64,000 nucleotides of DNA from assembly GCF_017876795.1 (NCBI RefSeq), contig NZ_JAGIOR010000005.1, forward strand, positions 1 through 64,000. The letters are read 5' to 3'. Shown here piece by piece: positions 18,315 through 27,099 of this stretch. The notes under the pieces were generated by a model. That model was given only the letters and a program-made list of their open reading frames with translations, had not been told where the DNA came from and searched no databases. Numbering within the stretch: the first letter of the stretch is position 1; each line of letters begins with the position of its first letter. Both the position numbers and the translations under genes were made by a program. This DNA is from Rhizobium leguminosarum (GTDB lineage: Bacteria; Pseudomonadota; Alphaproteobacteria; Rhizobiales; Rhizobiaceae).

Positions 18315-18345
18315 ACCGCATAACGCCCAATCGAAAGGATGATTG

Positions 18346-19011
18346 ATGCTTGCGAAAAATCCCATACCTCTGCGGTCTGACCTGTTCAACGGCCTGGACG
18401 AGGCGACGATAGAAGAACTCGCCGCCACGGCTCAGTTCCGGAGCTTCGCACCGGACGAGCGGATCATCGCCGAGGGCCAGCAGGGGTCCTTCGTCTATTG
18501 CGTCATGCGCGGCTTCGTGCGGCTTTCAAAGTCGGAGACCGCCGGGCGCGAGGCAGATATCTGCATCTGCGAGCCGGGCGGCACTTTCGGCGAATATCTC
18601 CTGTCGGGAGTCGGCTCCTACGCCTACACCGCATGGTCGGCTGACGGGTCCGAGGTAGCGTTATTCGAGCTTTCGGACTTGCGGGCGCTTGCCGACCGAT
18701 ATCCCGTCATGCATTGCAACGTCATGCGAATCACGACTCGGCATCTGCTCGGCGCGATGGATTGCATCGCAGGAGACCGGCTGCACACGGCCGCGCAGCG
18801 TGTTGCCAATTACCTCATCAGCCGATGCCCAGCCTCGGCCTCGCAGGCCACCTTTCGCCTGCCTTACCGGAAGAGAATTCTCGCCGGCAAGCTGGGGCTT
18901 GCGCCCGAAGCTCTTTCGCGGGCTTTCGCCGCGCTTGTTCCTGTAGGGGTCGAAGTCAGAGGCAAGGTCGTCCTGGTCGACAGCGTCGAACTGCTGCGCA
19001 AAGCGTGCTGA
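18346..19011 (+). CDS. Crp/Fnr-family regulator without the Fnr cysteine cluster (StoR-like)
   Basis: 221 residues: cyclic-nucleotide-binding-type beta barrel (about 10-120, DERIIAEGQQGSFVYCVMRG, GGTFGEYLL), dimer helix (THRLLGAMDC region) and a C-terminal helix-turn-helix (RILAGKLGLAPEALSRAFAAL). It lacks the N-terminal cysteines that bind the oxygen-sensing iron-sulfur cluster in FnrN. A Crp/Fnr regulator of this kind (StoRd) is recalled near the fix genes of R. etli; that identity is inferred from position and the missing cysteines. ATG 18346 follows GAAAGGATG; TTG 18343 is an alternative. Confidence 0.8.
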   Translation: MLAKNPIPLRSDLFNGLDEATIEELAATAQFRSFAPDERIIAEGQQGSFVYCVMRGFVRLSKSETAGREADICICEPGGTFGEYLLSGVGSYAYTAWSADGSEVALFELSDLRALADRYPVMHCNVMRITTRHLLGAMDCIAGDRLHTAAQRVANYLISRCPASASQATFRLPYRKRILAGKLGLAPEALSRAFAALVPVGVEVRGKVVLVDSVELLRKAC

Positions 19012-19089
19012 AGCCGCAATGTAATTTAACCGGCGTCAATGTTGCGATGCCCCCCGCTATGGTCAGGCGCAAAAGGCACCTGGGACCTC

Positions 19090-19929
19090 ATGCTTATTTA
19101 GATTGTTTTGCGGTCATTGCGACTGCCGTCACCACATCCCTCCTTTATCCGCTTGCCAAGAGCCCTATCGGCGCCAACGGAGATGCCACTGACGCATACC
19201 GCGTCTATTGGGACCAGCTTCTCGAGCGACAGGGAATTGGAGACGAAGCAGCTCGGACTGAAAGAGGACGAATATGCCCAGGCAGAAGTGGCACGACGGC
19301 TTTTGGCGAGCGAACAACACCAGGAAGAGCGCCGGCGCGGCCGCGCGCCCACAGATGGCTGAAGTTCGCCGTCGTCGCAAATCGTCCGCTCGCGAGCATC
19401 GGCCTTTATTCCCGGCTGGGTTGGCCCATCGTGCCGTCCCAGCAGCTGCAGGCACGGTTGGAGGATCCGGGCCAAAGCCTCACCATGCTGATCGCCAAGA
19501 CGGAACGGCATCTCGCAGGCCAGCAGGATGACTGGCGCGGTTAGAACGTGATCCGGTCTATCTCAGGATCGGCCGGCTCCCCGAGACGAAACCGGCTTAT
19601 CGGAATGTCCTGCGGATCCTCGGACCCGATGTGGATCGGCTCGGCGGTCTTGCCGAGGCGCTGATGGCCGAAGCACAAGAGTCGGTGACCGCGGACACGC
19701 TTGATGTGCTGCGAGAGATCCTCAGCTCGAGCCCAAAAACGGGCGCTCTGTCCTACATCGCCCTTCGCTCGGGGGAGGTGGGACGCAGTGCCGAGGCGCG
19801 GACCAGTCACGGAGCATTGGGGAAATCGTCGCCTGCCGGCGCGCCCTGGCTGCCTCTCGCCAACCAACATATCTCCGCCAGTGGTGGAGTGCAGATGACC
19901 GCTTTGAAGCAGGAAGGTCATTCGACATG
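19090..19929 (+). pseudogene. ccmI: Cytochrome c maturation protein CcmI/CycH, degenerate
   Basis: Recognisable CcmI pieces fall in different frames in the right order: DAYRVYWDQLLE and LGLKEDEYAQAEVARRLLASE (19180-19320), LASIGLYSRLGWPIVPSQQLQARLEDP to AKTERHLAGQQDDWRG (19390-19542), YRNVLRILGPDVDRLGGLAEALMAEAQESVTADTLDVLREILS (19600-19735) and EVGRSAEARTSHGALGKSSPAGAPWLPLANQHIS. At least three frame breaks. CcmI helps attach haem to c-type cytochromes; this copy cannot be functional. Confidence 0.75.
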
Positions 19930-19992
19930 AGTTTGATCGTTGCTGCGGTGCTGTTGGTGATGTTCTGGCCTTCTCGCTGTCGCTAGATCTGC

Positions 19993-20530
19993 ATGTCCGC
20001 ATCCCAGGTAGCCGCACTTGCGGGGAACCTCCGCGCCGTCTGGACGGCACCCACAACCGATGCAAGGCTGAAGAAGCGTATCGTGCGAACGCTCATCAAT
20101 GAAGTGGTTGCCGATCTCGATGATGGAACGTCCGAGATCGTCCTCGTCATCCATTGGGTTGGGTGTCCACACCGAAGAGCGCCTGTCGAAGCGGCGCCGC
20201 GGGCAAAGAAACGCGACTGTTGACGATATTGTCGACGCCGTACGACAGCTCGTCCTTATCGCCAATGACGATGTGATTCCGGTGTCGTCAATCCCAACGG
20301 ACTGACGACCGACAACGGCAATCGGAGGACACGGGAGCGGGTCACAGCGCTGATGTATATCGCAAGATTCGAGTCTTCCTTCCCCAGGTCGGCGGGGTCG
20401 AGCCGTGGCTTAATCTGGGTGGTGTGGCGAAGTTGCTCTGGATAACGCCAAAAACGCTGCGTCTGGCGGCTGAGGCCCAAATTCGCGCGTTGCGTAAAAA
20501 AATGCGGTGGATAGGGCGGCCTCGCCCAGA
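19993..20530 (+). pseudogene. Large serine recombinase, C-terminal remnant
   Basis: Frame pieces NLRAVWTAPTTDARLKKRIVRTLINEVVADLD and EIVLVIHWVG, TEERLSKRRRGQRNATVDDIVDAVRQL, GNRRTRERVTALMYIARFE and PWLNLGGVAKLLWITPKTLRLAAEAQ match the C-terminal region of recombinases of IS607/phage-integrase size, which end with a helix-turn-helix. Several frame changes; no catalytic N-terminal domain. Confidence 0.65.
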
Positions 20531-20797
20531 GTCTGATCCATGCAACAGTCCTGTTTTTCTTCTGATCTTTGGCTGCCCTCGCGGCGAATCAGTATTGGTA
20601 TTGGTAATGATGGCCATGGAACGGTGAGCAACACCAGTCAGCCGGGAAACGGGTGGGGCTGGGGCGGTGGTGGCGCATCAGATAGCGCGGCGACAGCAAG
20701 AGGTGGTGGGGCGGTGCTTTCTGCCTCGTTCAGGTCTCAAGATTTGTTCTCGATTAGACAGGTTGCGTGGCATCTGCCCGCGCGCTAATGGACATCC
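20531..20797. other. Intergenic, nothing recognised
   Basis: About 270 bp between remnants. A glycine-coding G-rich stretch (20650-20710) shows no known domain. Confidence 0.45.
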
Positions 20798-21096
20798 ATG
20801 AGACCATCCAATGAACGCTCATCCGGCCACCGGAACAACTTTGATCTGTTAAGGCTCCTTGCCGCCTGCCAAGTGATGCTTAGCCATGCGTGGAATTGGC
20901 TTCACCTGGGCGATTCGTTGAACGGCACAGCGGTCTTCGATCTGTTGTTTTCGGTGCCGGGTGTTGCAATCTTCTTTGTAACCAGCGGTTTTCTAGTCAC
21001 TGATTCTTACATCCGCTCCGGGTCGGCGGCCTCTTTTTCGTAAAGCGGTCGCTCCGAATCTTTCCTGCACTGTTCGTGCCGGTGACATTTAATCCC
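20798..21096 (+). pseudogene. Acyltransferase-3 family protein, N-terminal fragment
   Basis: NNFDLLRLLAACQVMLSHAWNW and VPGVAIFFVTSGFLVTDSYI are the first two membrane segments of an acyltransferase-3 enzyme (family of NodX, NolL and ExoZ, which acetylate sugars). The frame stops at 21043; FFVKRSLRIFPALFVPV continues in the next frame, showing a one-base loss at about 21037. It ends abruptly near 21096. Confidence 0.8.
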
Positions 21097-21181
21097 CCAG
21101 TCACAAGCAGGGCAAGTTCCATCACTGCGATGTTGACGCGCCTCCATTGGAGTCCCGATCTCTTAGCGCGGAGCTTCCCGT

Positions 21182-21303
21182 TTAAGCGACGGATAGCCTT
21201 TTAGACACTAGTGATGAGCGAAGTCTCATGGCCGGCTTTTCGATCAGCGCCCATGATAGAGCGGCCAATGCCACTGTTCCGACCGGCTCAACGATCCAGA
21301 GGG
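21182..21303 (-). pseudogene. Acyltransferase-3 family protein, C-terminal fragment, opposite strand
   Basis: [21 protein letters not shown] is the last membrane helix and tail of an acyltransferase-3 enzyme. It lies head-on to the N-terminal fragment at 20798, so an inversion or two separate genes must be assumed. Confidence 0.65.
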
Positions 21304-21595
21304 GGACTATCTGACCCGCTACACCGAAAACGACAGAATGCCGATCGATAACAACCTTCTTGAGCGTGACATCAGGATTTTTGCAACTGGCAGAAAAAGC
21401 TGGCTGTTCAGCGACACCGTCGATGGAGCAAAGGCCAGCGCCGTCGTCTACAGCATCATGCTGACATGCAGGGCTTGCGCCGTCGAGCCACTGGCCTACC
21501 TTCGCCACGTCCTCACCGAATTGCCGCAGCGCGCCGAAAACGACGACATCTCTGATCTGCTGCCCTCCAACTTTCACAAGGTCGCAGCCGCCTGA
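21304..21595 (+). pseudogene. IS66 TnpC, C-terminal fragment
   Basis: [20 protein letters not shown] and [20 protein letters not shown], then a DISDLLP tail, are the C-terminal signatures of IS66 TnpC. No other TnpC part precedes it. Confidence 0.85.
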
Positions 21596-22182
21596 TCAAC
21601 TTTCCCTTCGAACTCGCGAGATCGAAGTCGCCCGCGTCAATGTGCAGGGAAATGAGCGCTTAGTGCGGCTGCAAAGCCGGTGAAAGATAGTTGATGAAAG
21701 TTCAATACGGAGAAGAAGTGGCGAATCACTCTGACCCCGAGTCATGCGGGGCACATCGCGAGGTGTGCGTCGAAGCGTTGACAGGGGAAACCGGCAGGCC
21801 GGCCATAGAGCCGCGAAATGATTCATTCGGGATGCCGACGCTGTTAAGCGAAGCGGAAGGCAACACGGTGCATGGCGTCAATCGCAAGCCATGCCCCGAT
21901 CCCGCGCGGTCGGAGACCCTGTGCATGCCGGGAAGTCTTTCATACGGAAGCAGCGAGATCTCATCAGTGTCCAGTGCAAATGGACTGGACGGGACTGGGA
22001 AGGTCGTTGACCACAATCCAGTCATCCACGCTGATGAGAAGTCGGATACGCCCATAGTACCGCAGAAGTTGCCGAACAAGGGAGATGATCCTGCGGAGGC
22101 AATGGAGGGAAGGGGTGTAATCGGAGGGAACGTCTTTGAAACTCCAGCGTGCCGGACACAGAGCCGGATCAAACACGCTTCG

Positions 22183-23517
22183 ATGGGTATCGAGGGCGTA
22201 CGGGAAGCCGCCAGACGGGACCCGAAGTTGCGTTTCACGGCGCTGATGCACCACATCACTCCGACGCTATTGGTGGAGAGCTTCCATGCGCTCCGCAAGC
22301 AGGCGGCGAGCGGCGTGGATGGCGTGACGTGGTACGACTATGAGATGATACTCGAAGGGCGCGTGCACGAACTACACCGGGAGATTCAATCTGGTGCATA
22401 TCGTGCACAACCGTCCCGACGGGTCTACATTCCGAAGAATGACGGAAGACTCCGTCCCCTCGGCATTGCAGCGTTGGAAGAAAAGGTCGTGCAAATGGCC
22501 GTATCCACGGTCCTGAACGCGATCTATGAGCAAGACTTCCTGGGCTTCTCATACGGGTTCCGACAAGGAAGGGGGCAGCATGACGCGCTGGACGCCTTGT
22601 GGGTTGGGATCGACAAGCGGAAGATCAACTGGATACTGGACGCGGATATTCGCTCGTTTTACGATGAAATCGATCACGAGTGGATGGTTCGTTTCCTGTC
22701 GCATCGAGTGGGTGACCGCCGGCTGATACGTCTGATCCACAAATGGCTGAAAGCGGGCACGATTGAGGATGGCCGCCGCGTCGCATCAACGCGAGGAACC
22801 CCTCAAGGCTCTGTAATTAGCCCCGTGCTATCGAATATCTACCTGCATTACGCATTGGATTTATGGGTCCAGCAATGGCGTACTCGAAATGCTAAAGGCG
22901 ACGTGATCATTGTACGTTATGCCGATGACAGCGTGATTGGGTTCCAGTACGAAGGAGAGGCGCAGCGCTTCCTGCAAGCATTGCGGGAGCGTCTCGCACA
23001 ATTTGGCTTGCAACTACACCCGGATAAGACGCGGCTAATACGCTTTGGGCGGTATGCTGCGCGACAATGCCGGGAGCGTGGTATCCGCAAGCCAGAAACC
23101 TTCGACTTTCTGGGGTTCACGCATTGCTGCGGCAGGCGTCGCAATGATGGAGGCTTCAAGATCGTCCGTTTGACGATCAAGAAGCGCATGCGCACGACGC
23201 TGACGACCATTCGGGAAACGCTCATGCGGCGACGCCATGAACCAGTGGCAGTGGTAGGTCGATGGCTACGGCAAGTGTTACAAGGGTATTTGAACTACCA
23301 TGCGGTGCCAGACAATCTACGACGATTGGGAGGGTTCCGCTGGGAAGTTGGTCGCGCTTGGCGACACGCTTTAATGCGTCGAAGCCAGCGAAACCGCATG
23401 TCTTGGGATCGTTTCCAAAGACTGCTTCGCAAATACCTGCCACCATGTCGGCTGTTGCATCCGCATCCAGATGCTCGGTTCACCGTCACAACATCCGATA
23501 GGAGCCGTATGCGGTAG
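22183..23517 (+). CDS. ltrA: Group II intron reverse transcriptase/maturase
   Basis: About 444 residues from ATG 22183; the frame is open back to 21691, but that part overlaps ribozyme domain I. RT blocks: GVDGVTWYDYE, RPLGIAALEEKVVQ, ILDADIRSFYDEIDH, GTPQGSVISPVLSNIYLHYALD, VRYADDSVIGFQ (active site), LHPDKTRLIRFGR, KPETFDFLGFTHCCG, then a maturase domain with GYLNYHAVPDN. No endonuclease domain. The stop codon lies inside domain V. Same class as the fragment at 1-375, a different class from the protein at 438-1658. Confidence 0.9.
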   Translation: MGIEGVREAARRDPKLRFTALMHHITPTLLVESFHALRKQAASGVDGVTWYDYEMILEGRVHELHREIQSGAYRAQPSRRVYIPKNDGRLRPLGIAALEEKVVQMAVSTVLNAIYEQDFLGFSYGFRQGRGQHDALDALWVGIDKRKINWILDADIRSFYDEIDHEWMVRFLSHRVGDRRLIRLIHKWLKAGTIEDGRRVASTRGTPQGSVISPVLSNIYLHYALDLWVQQWRTRNAKGDVIIVRYADDSVIGFQYEGEAQRFLQALRERLAQFGLQLHPDKTRLIRFGRYAARQCRERGIRKPETFDFLGFTHCCGRRRNDGGFKIVRLTIKKRMRTTLTTIRETLMRRRHEPVAVVGRWLRQVLQGYLNYHAVPDNLRRLGGFRWEVGRAWRHALMRRSQRNRMSWDRFQRLLRKYLPPCRLLHPHPDARFTVTTSDRSRMR

Positions 23518-23535
23518 TTCCGCACGTACGGATCT
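23502..23535 (+). ncRNA. Group II intron 2 domain V
   Basis: GAGCCGTATGCGGTAGTTCC and the paired CGCACGTACGGATCT form the 34-nt catalytic hairpin. Confidence 0.85.
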
Positions 23536-23574
23536 GGCCGGGGGGCGATGGGTAACCATCGTCCCTACCGGGAC

Positions 23575-24062
23575 CGATCGATGAGCTTCAGGAGGAAGTC
23601 GCCAGCCTTAAGCGGTTGATCCATGGCGCCAGATCGGAGATGCTTTCGAGCATCGATCCGGCACAGGCGAGCTTTGATCTTGGCGATCTTTCGACTGTCC
23701 CGGTTGCCGCTAACGACGATCGGCCTGACGGCGGCGAGCAAGGTTTGCGACGCAGGCCGTCCGCGGCGCGCAATATCGGCTTTCTTCCCAAACACCTGCC
23801 ACGATATGACGTCGTCGTTGAGCCGGAAAGTCGTACCTGCTCCTGTTGCGGAGGCGGGCTGCATTGCATCGGGGAGACCACAAGCGAGGCGCTGGATGTC
23901 GTACCAGCCATCTTGCGCGTCAGACGGACCATTCGCCCCCGCTACGCCTGCCGGGCCTGCGAGAATGGCGTCGTTCAAGCTTCCGCACCGGCACGCTTCA
24001 TGGACGGCGGTATGGCGACGACTGCCTTGGCCGCTCACATCGTCGTTTCCAAATTCGCCAGA
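23575..24062 (+). pseudogene. IS66 TnpC, N-terminal fragment
   Basis: Reads ELQEEVASLKRLIHGARSEM, LPKHLPRYDVVVEPE, a zinc-finger-like CSCCGG and VRRTIRPRYACRACENGVVQ, then HIVVSKFARHD where it breaks off. It is the 3' exon of group II intron 2. Confidence 0.85.
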
Positions 24063-24063
24063 C

Positions 24064-24300
24064 ATGACGATCGAGATCGGCCTGCCGAACGGCCGACGGC
24101 TGACGATCCCGGCCTCACTTGACCCGATCGTCCTCGCCGGGCTTGTTGCCGATTCTGGACATGTCATGATCGCATTTCCCGCTGGGGTGAAGGTGTGGAT
24201 CGCGGGCGGCGTGACGGACATGCGTTGCGGCATGAACAGTCTGGCGCTGAAGGTGCAGGGTAACCGCCCGATTGGCACCGCCTGCCGCGTGAGTCCCTGA
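24064..24300 (+). pseudogene. IS66 TnpA end fused to TnpB start
   Basis: IEIGLPNGRRLTIPASLDP is a TnpA C terminus; MIAFPAGVKVWIAGGVTDMR and CGMNSLALKVQ is a TnpB N terminus. They are in natural order but lie after a TnpC piece, so the local order is scrambled. Confidence 0.8.
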
Positions 24301-24305
24301 TGGCC

Positions 24306-24353
24306 TAAGACACGTGTTTAACGGTTTAACGACGTCGTTAGCGACGTGTCTTA
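24306..24353. repeat. Hairpin repeat next to the IS5-type element
   Basis: TAAGACACGT at 24306-24315 is repeated inverted as ACGTGTCTTA at 24344-24353, with an AACGACGTCGTT palindrome between. The right arm contains the TTA target repeat of the adjoining element. Confidence 0.6.
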
Positions 24354-25285
24354 GAGCCTGACTCGAAAAGGTTTCAACGATATCCGTACCTTGCCAAGCG
24401 TCGTGTCAGGACCCGGATGTGGGCGATAGTGACCCAGGCCTCGGCTGAGGCGACGGACTTTTCCCAATCCTTCGCCAATCGTCGGCATCTGCCAAGCCAT
24501 GCGAAGGTGCGCTCCACTACCCAGCGACGCGGCAGAACCTCGAAGCCCTTGGCCTTGTCGGTCCGCTTGACGATCTGGAGAGTGAACGCAGCGATCTTTT
24601 GCAGTGCGCCCCTCAGCTTCGGTCCGGCATAACCACCATCGGCGAAGATATGTCTCAGCCACGGCCAGCGCTTGAGAATGGTTTTGAGAACCGCAGGCGC
24701 GCCGTCGCGATCCTGAATATCGGCGCTGTGAACCATGAGGCCGACCATCAGTCCGAGCGTGTCGACGACGATATGACGCTTGCGTCCCTTTATCTTCTTG
24801 CCCGCGTCATAGCCCGAAATTCCGCCGCTTTCCGTGGTTTTCACGCTTTGACTGTCGATCACGCCCGCAGACGGCGAGGCTTCCCGACCTTCCAAGTCAC
24901 GCGCCTCCATCACAAGATGATGGTTGATCCGACCCCATAACCCTGTCGCTCGCCATTCATAGAAATAGGACTGCACAGTTGTAAAAGGTGGAAAATCTCT
25001 GGGCATCATCCGCCACTGGCACCCCGTCGTGGCGATGTAAAGCAACGCATTCACGACCTCGCGAAGATCGGTACTGCGCGGCCTGCCCAACCGCCTCGGT
25101 CCAGGCAGGCAAGGCGAGATCAATCCCCACTCCCGGTCCGTCAGATCGCTTGCATACCGCACTGTGCGTCGGGCATATTGCCGACGGGTGAAATCAGTCC
25201 AGCCCATTGTGGTCTCCGTTCGTCCTAAGCAAACAAACAGAATCACAACTGGCTGATTTCACTCAACTCTTTTTCGGTCAGGCTC
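24354..25285 (-). mobile_element. IS5-family element (IS1031/IS427-like) with TTA target repeats
   Basis: 932 bp, ends GAGCCTGAC and GTCAGGCTC as inverted repeats, flanked on both sides by TTA (24351-24353 and 25286-25288). Inserted among IS66 debris. Confidence 0.88.
24374..25207 (-). CDS. IS5-family transposase (DDE)
   Basis: 277 residues from ATG 25207 (MGWTDFTRRQYARRTVRYAS), chosen over 25246 because this is the usual family start. Shows DLTDREWGLISPCLP, GCQWRMMPRDFPP, VIDSQSVKTTESGG, FADGGYAGPKL and RRWVVERTFAWLGRCRRLAKDWE with the catalytic Glu. Intact. Confidence 0.92.
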   Translation of the reverse strand: MGWTDFTRRQYARRTVRYASDLTDREWGLISPCLPGPRRLGRPRSTDLREVVNALLYIATTGCQWRMMPRDFPPFTTVQSYFYEWRATGLWGRINHHLVMEARDLEGREASPSAGVIDSQSVKTTESGGISGYDAGKKIKGRKRHIVVDTLGLMVGLMVHSADIQDRDGAPAVLKTILKRWPWLRHIFADGGYAGPKLRGALQKIAAFTLQIVKRTDKAKGFEVLPRRWVVERTFAWLGRCRRLAKDWEKSVASAEAWVTIAHIRVLTRRLARYGYR

Positions 25286-25288
25286 TTA

Positions 25289-25455
25289 GGCGGGAATTAC
25301 GATGCGCGTTGAAATTCTTGGGCATGAACGTCGACGTCGGTGGCGGGACGAGGACAAGCGCGATTGTTACGTCGGTTGGGGAAGCTGGAGCCACGATCAC
25401 AGAGATTGCTCATCGTCACGATGTAACGCGGCAGCCGATATACGCCTGGCGTTGA
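25289..25455 (+). pseudogene. IS66 TnpA, N-terminal fragment
   Basis: MRVEILGHERRRRWRDEDK in one frame and AIVTSVGEAGATITEIAHRH in the next are the TnpA helix-turn-helix start with a frame break at about 25360. Confidence 0.75.
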
Positions 25456-25477
25456 CTCCAATATCGTAGAGCGTTCC

Positions 25478-25732
25478 ATGAAATCCGTGGCTCTGACGAG
25501 AAAGAACGCGTTATTCGTGGGCAACGAGCGCGGTGGCAAGACCTTCGCGGTGCTGGAATCGCTTGTCAACACGGCAAAGCTTAACGGCATGGATCCGGAG
25601 GTCTGGCTTGCCGATGTGCTGGAACGCACCATCTCCGGCAAAGTGAAAGCCAACCAAATGGAAAGTCTCCTGCCTTGGAACTGGAAGGCTGAGCGTGAAG
25701 CGATGACAGAGCAGGAGCGACGGGCGGCATGA
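25478..25732 (+). pseudogene. IS66 TnpC, C-terminal fragment
   Basis: 84 residues: TRKNALFVGNERGGKTFAVL, LVNTAKLNGMDPEVWLADVLERTISGK and MESLLPWNW form the TnpC C terminus. The stop overlaps the next gene start (ATGA), as in some IS66 elements that carry a passenger gene. Confidence 0.85.
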
Positions 25733-26293
25733 CACCGAACAGCCAAGGGACGACGGCACGACCCAAGCTCGATGACGAGGCGTTCGAAGCCTTTATCATG
25801 GGGCGTCGCAAGGCGTCGCCAATTTGGTCAATGAGTGGTCTTGATGGTTATCTCACAGCACTCATCATCGGCCCGAAGTTCATCGACCCGCGCAAATGGA
25901 TCCCGGAGCTGACCGGTCCGGATGCCCTCAATCTGCCGATGGAAACGACCGAACATCGGGCCGTGCAGACAATCGTTGCCGAGTATAATCGTATCGCGGC
26001 AAGTCTCTCCGAAACACCGGAAGACCACCGGCCCAGGTTCACCAGGATCGATGATCAGACCTTTGATCCATTCGATTGGGGATATCTGCTTTCTGCTGGG
26101 AACAGGATACGCGCCGAGGCTTTGGCAGCCGGTCCTTCGAGGTCATGCCGTCACTGGCGATATCATCGCGCCCATCCGCAAGCTCCGCGAGATAAAACGA
26201 AACGCGACCCCTCAGGATGCTGCGAACGTCGCTGAAGCTCTCGTCAACATCCGAACCTACTTTATGCCCAGGCGGGCAAAGCAGAAATACTGA
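25729..26293 (+). pseudogene. UPF0149 (YecA/YgfB-like) IS66 passenger protein, frameshifted
   Basis: Starts MTPNSQGTTARPKLDDEAFE, with SPIWSMSGLDGYLTALIIGPKFIDPRKWIPEL typical of the UPF0149 fold. After FDPFDWGYL (about 26090) the conserved continuation FLLGTGYAPRLWQPVL to RTYFMPRRAKQKY sits in another frame. Overlaps tnpC by 4 bp. The function of these passengers is unknown. Confidence 0.7.
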
Positions 26294-26318
26294 CCCAGAA
26301 CCAAAATCCCGCCGTCAA

Positions 26319-26460
26319 TTCAGCGTCGCGTGGTCAACGGTAACGCCGCGCTCGGCCATAATCTCTTCCAGATCACGACAGGAGACCGCATATTCACGTA
26401 GAAAAATACCGCGTATAAAATCACGTCTTTCGGATAATGACTGCCTTTGAAATCGACCAT
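26319..26460 (-). pseudogene. IS6-family transposase, N-terminal remnant
   Basis: MVDFKGSHYPKDVILYAVFFYV in one frame and YAVSCRDLEEIMAERGVTVDHATLN in another give an IS6 N terminus with a frame break; nothing follows. Confidence 0.75.
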
Positions 26461-26697
26461 GATCGGGAAACGCAATCTGCCTGCTCATCTTCAACCCGGA
26501 TCTACGCCTACCATACTGGTTGCAATCCCGGTGAAAAGTTTTGCGACAGAACCACCTACCCTCATCTCTCATGCCTACGCCCTTCGACACCTCCCGATTT
26601 CGAGCAGGCCTCTGCTCTCCATCCATGAAACCTCCATGCGCCCTCCATGGAACCTGCACCTGTACGCGACAGATAGACTTCATTGCGGAGACATTGA
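26461..26697. other. Intergenic, nothing recognised
   Basis: About 240 bp between an IS6 remnant and a decayed reading frame. Confidence 0.4.
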
Positions 26698-26985
26698 TGT
26701 GGATTCGGGGCTTAAAGCTGATTGTACTATCCCTGAGTCTTGGGCCGCACCTGCTGGTCCAATGCTCAGGCGCAATCTACACTACCGAGTGCCACCAATC
26801 GAGAACAATCGACGCCGAGATGCGAGATTGTGCCAATTCGCGATCAGCAGGTTCCGGACATTTTAGCTCATACGGAAAAGGGTTTCCTCTGGCGCATGCT
26901 ACCTGCGCCGTTCCCGAAGTTCACCTTTCGAGACAGTCTATACGCCCCATCGTCCGCAGTGTTCGATGCGCTTCTTCCTTAGGTT
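26698..26985 (+). pseudogene. Decayed exported protein, possibly TraB/GumN type
   Basis: A signal-peptide-like start MWIRGLKLIVLSLSL is followed after a frame change by SNAQAQSTLPS, CEIVP and HTEKGFLWRMLPAP, then SLYAPSSAVFDALLP. The FLWR motif followed by AVFDAL recalls TraB/GumN proteins (FLWRVEKPG ... AFDA). Weak resemblance only; it ends 115 bp before the response regulator. Confidence 0.3.
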
Positions 26986-27099
26986 GGTGTCCATTGATCA
27001 TAAGGTACTGCACGCTCAACAAAGGTTGCAGCGATTCGGGCTTACGGTTGACGCCGCACGGCACCGTTTCGCACACCAATTCCGCTGGGAGGCGAGTCA

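Larger units (their letters stand above)
21663..23574 (+). mobile_element. Group II intron 2 (about 1.9 kb) inside an IS66 tnpC fragment
   Basis: Starts with GTGCGGCTGCAAAGCCGG, the standard GUGYG 5' end, and ends after domain V (23502-23535) and a domain VI hairpin whose bulged A is 7 nt from the end ...GGGAC at 23574. Downstream sequence is IS66 tnpC (ELQEEVASLKRL); the 67 bp upstream read REIEVARVNVQGNERL, also tnpC-like, so the target was an IS66 gene. The two exon frames differ by one base. Confidence 0.85.

Noticed and set aside
18346..19011. FnrN or FixK identity for the Crp/Fnr gene
   Set aside because: The N-terminal cysteine cluster of FnrN is absent, and the sequence did not clearly fit FixK; left as StoR-like.
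21691..22182. N-terminal extension of the intron 2 maturase
   Set aside because: The open frame overlaps the expected ribozyme domain I and carries no RT motif; the start at 22183 suits a domain IV reading frame.
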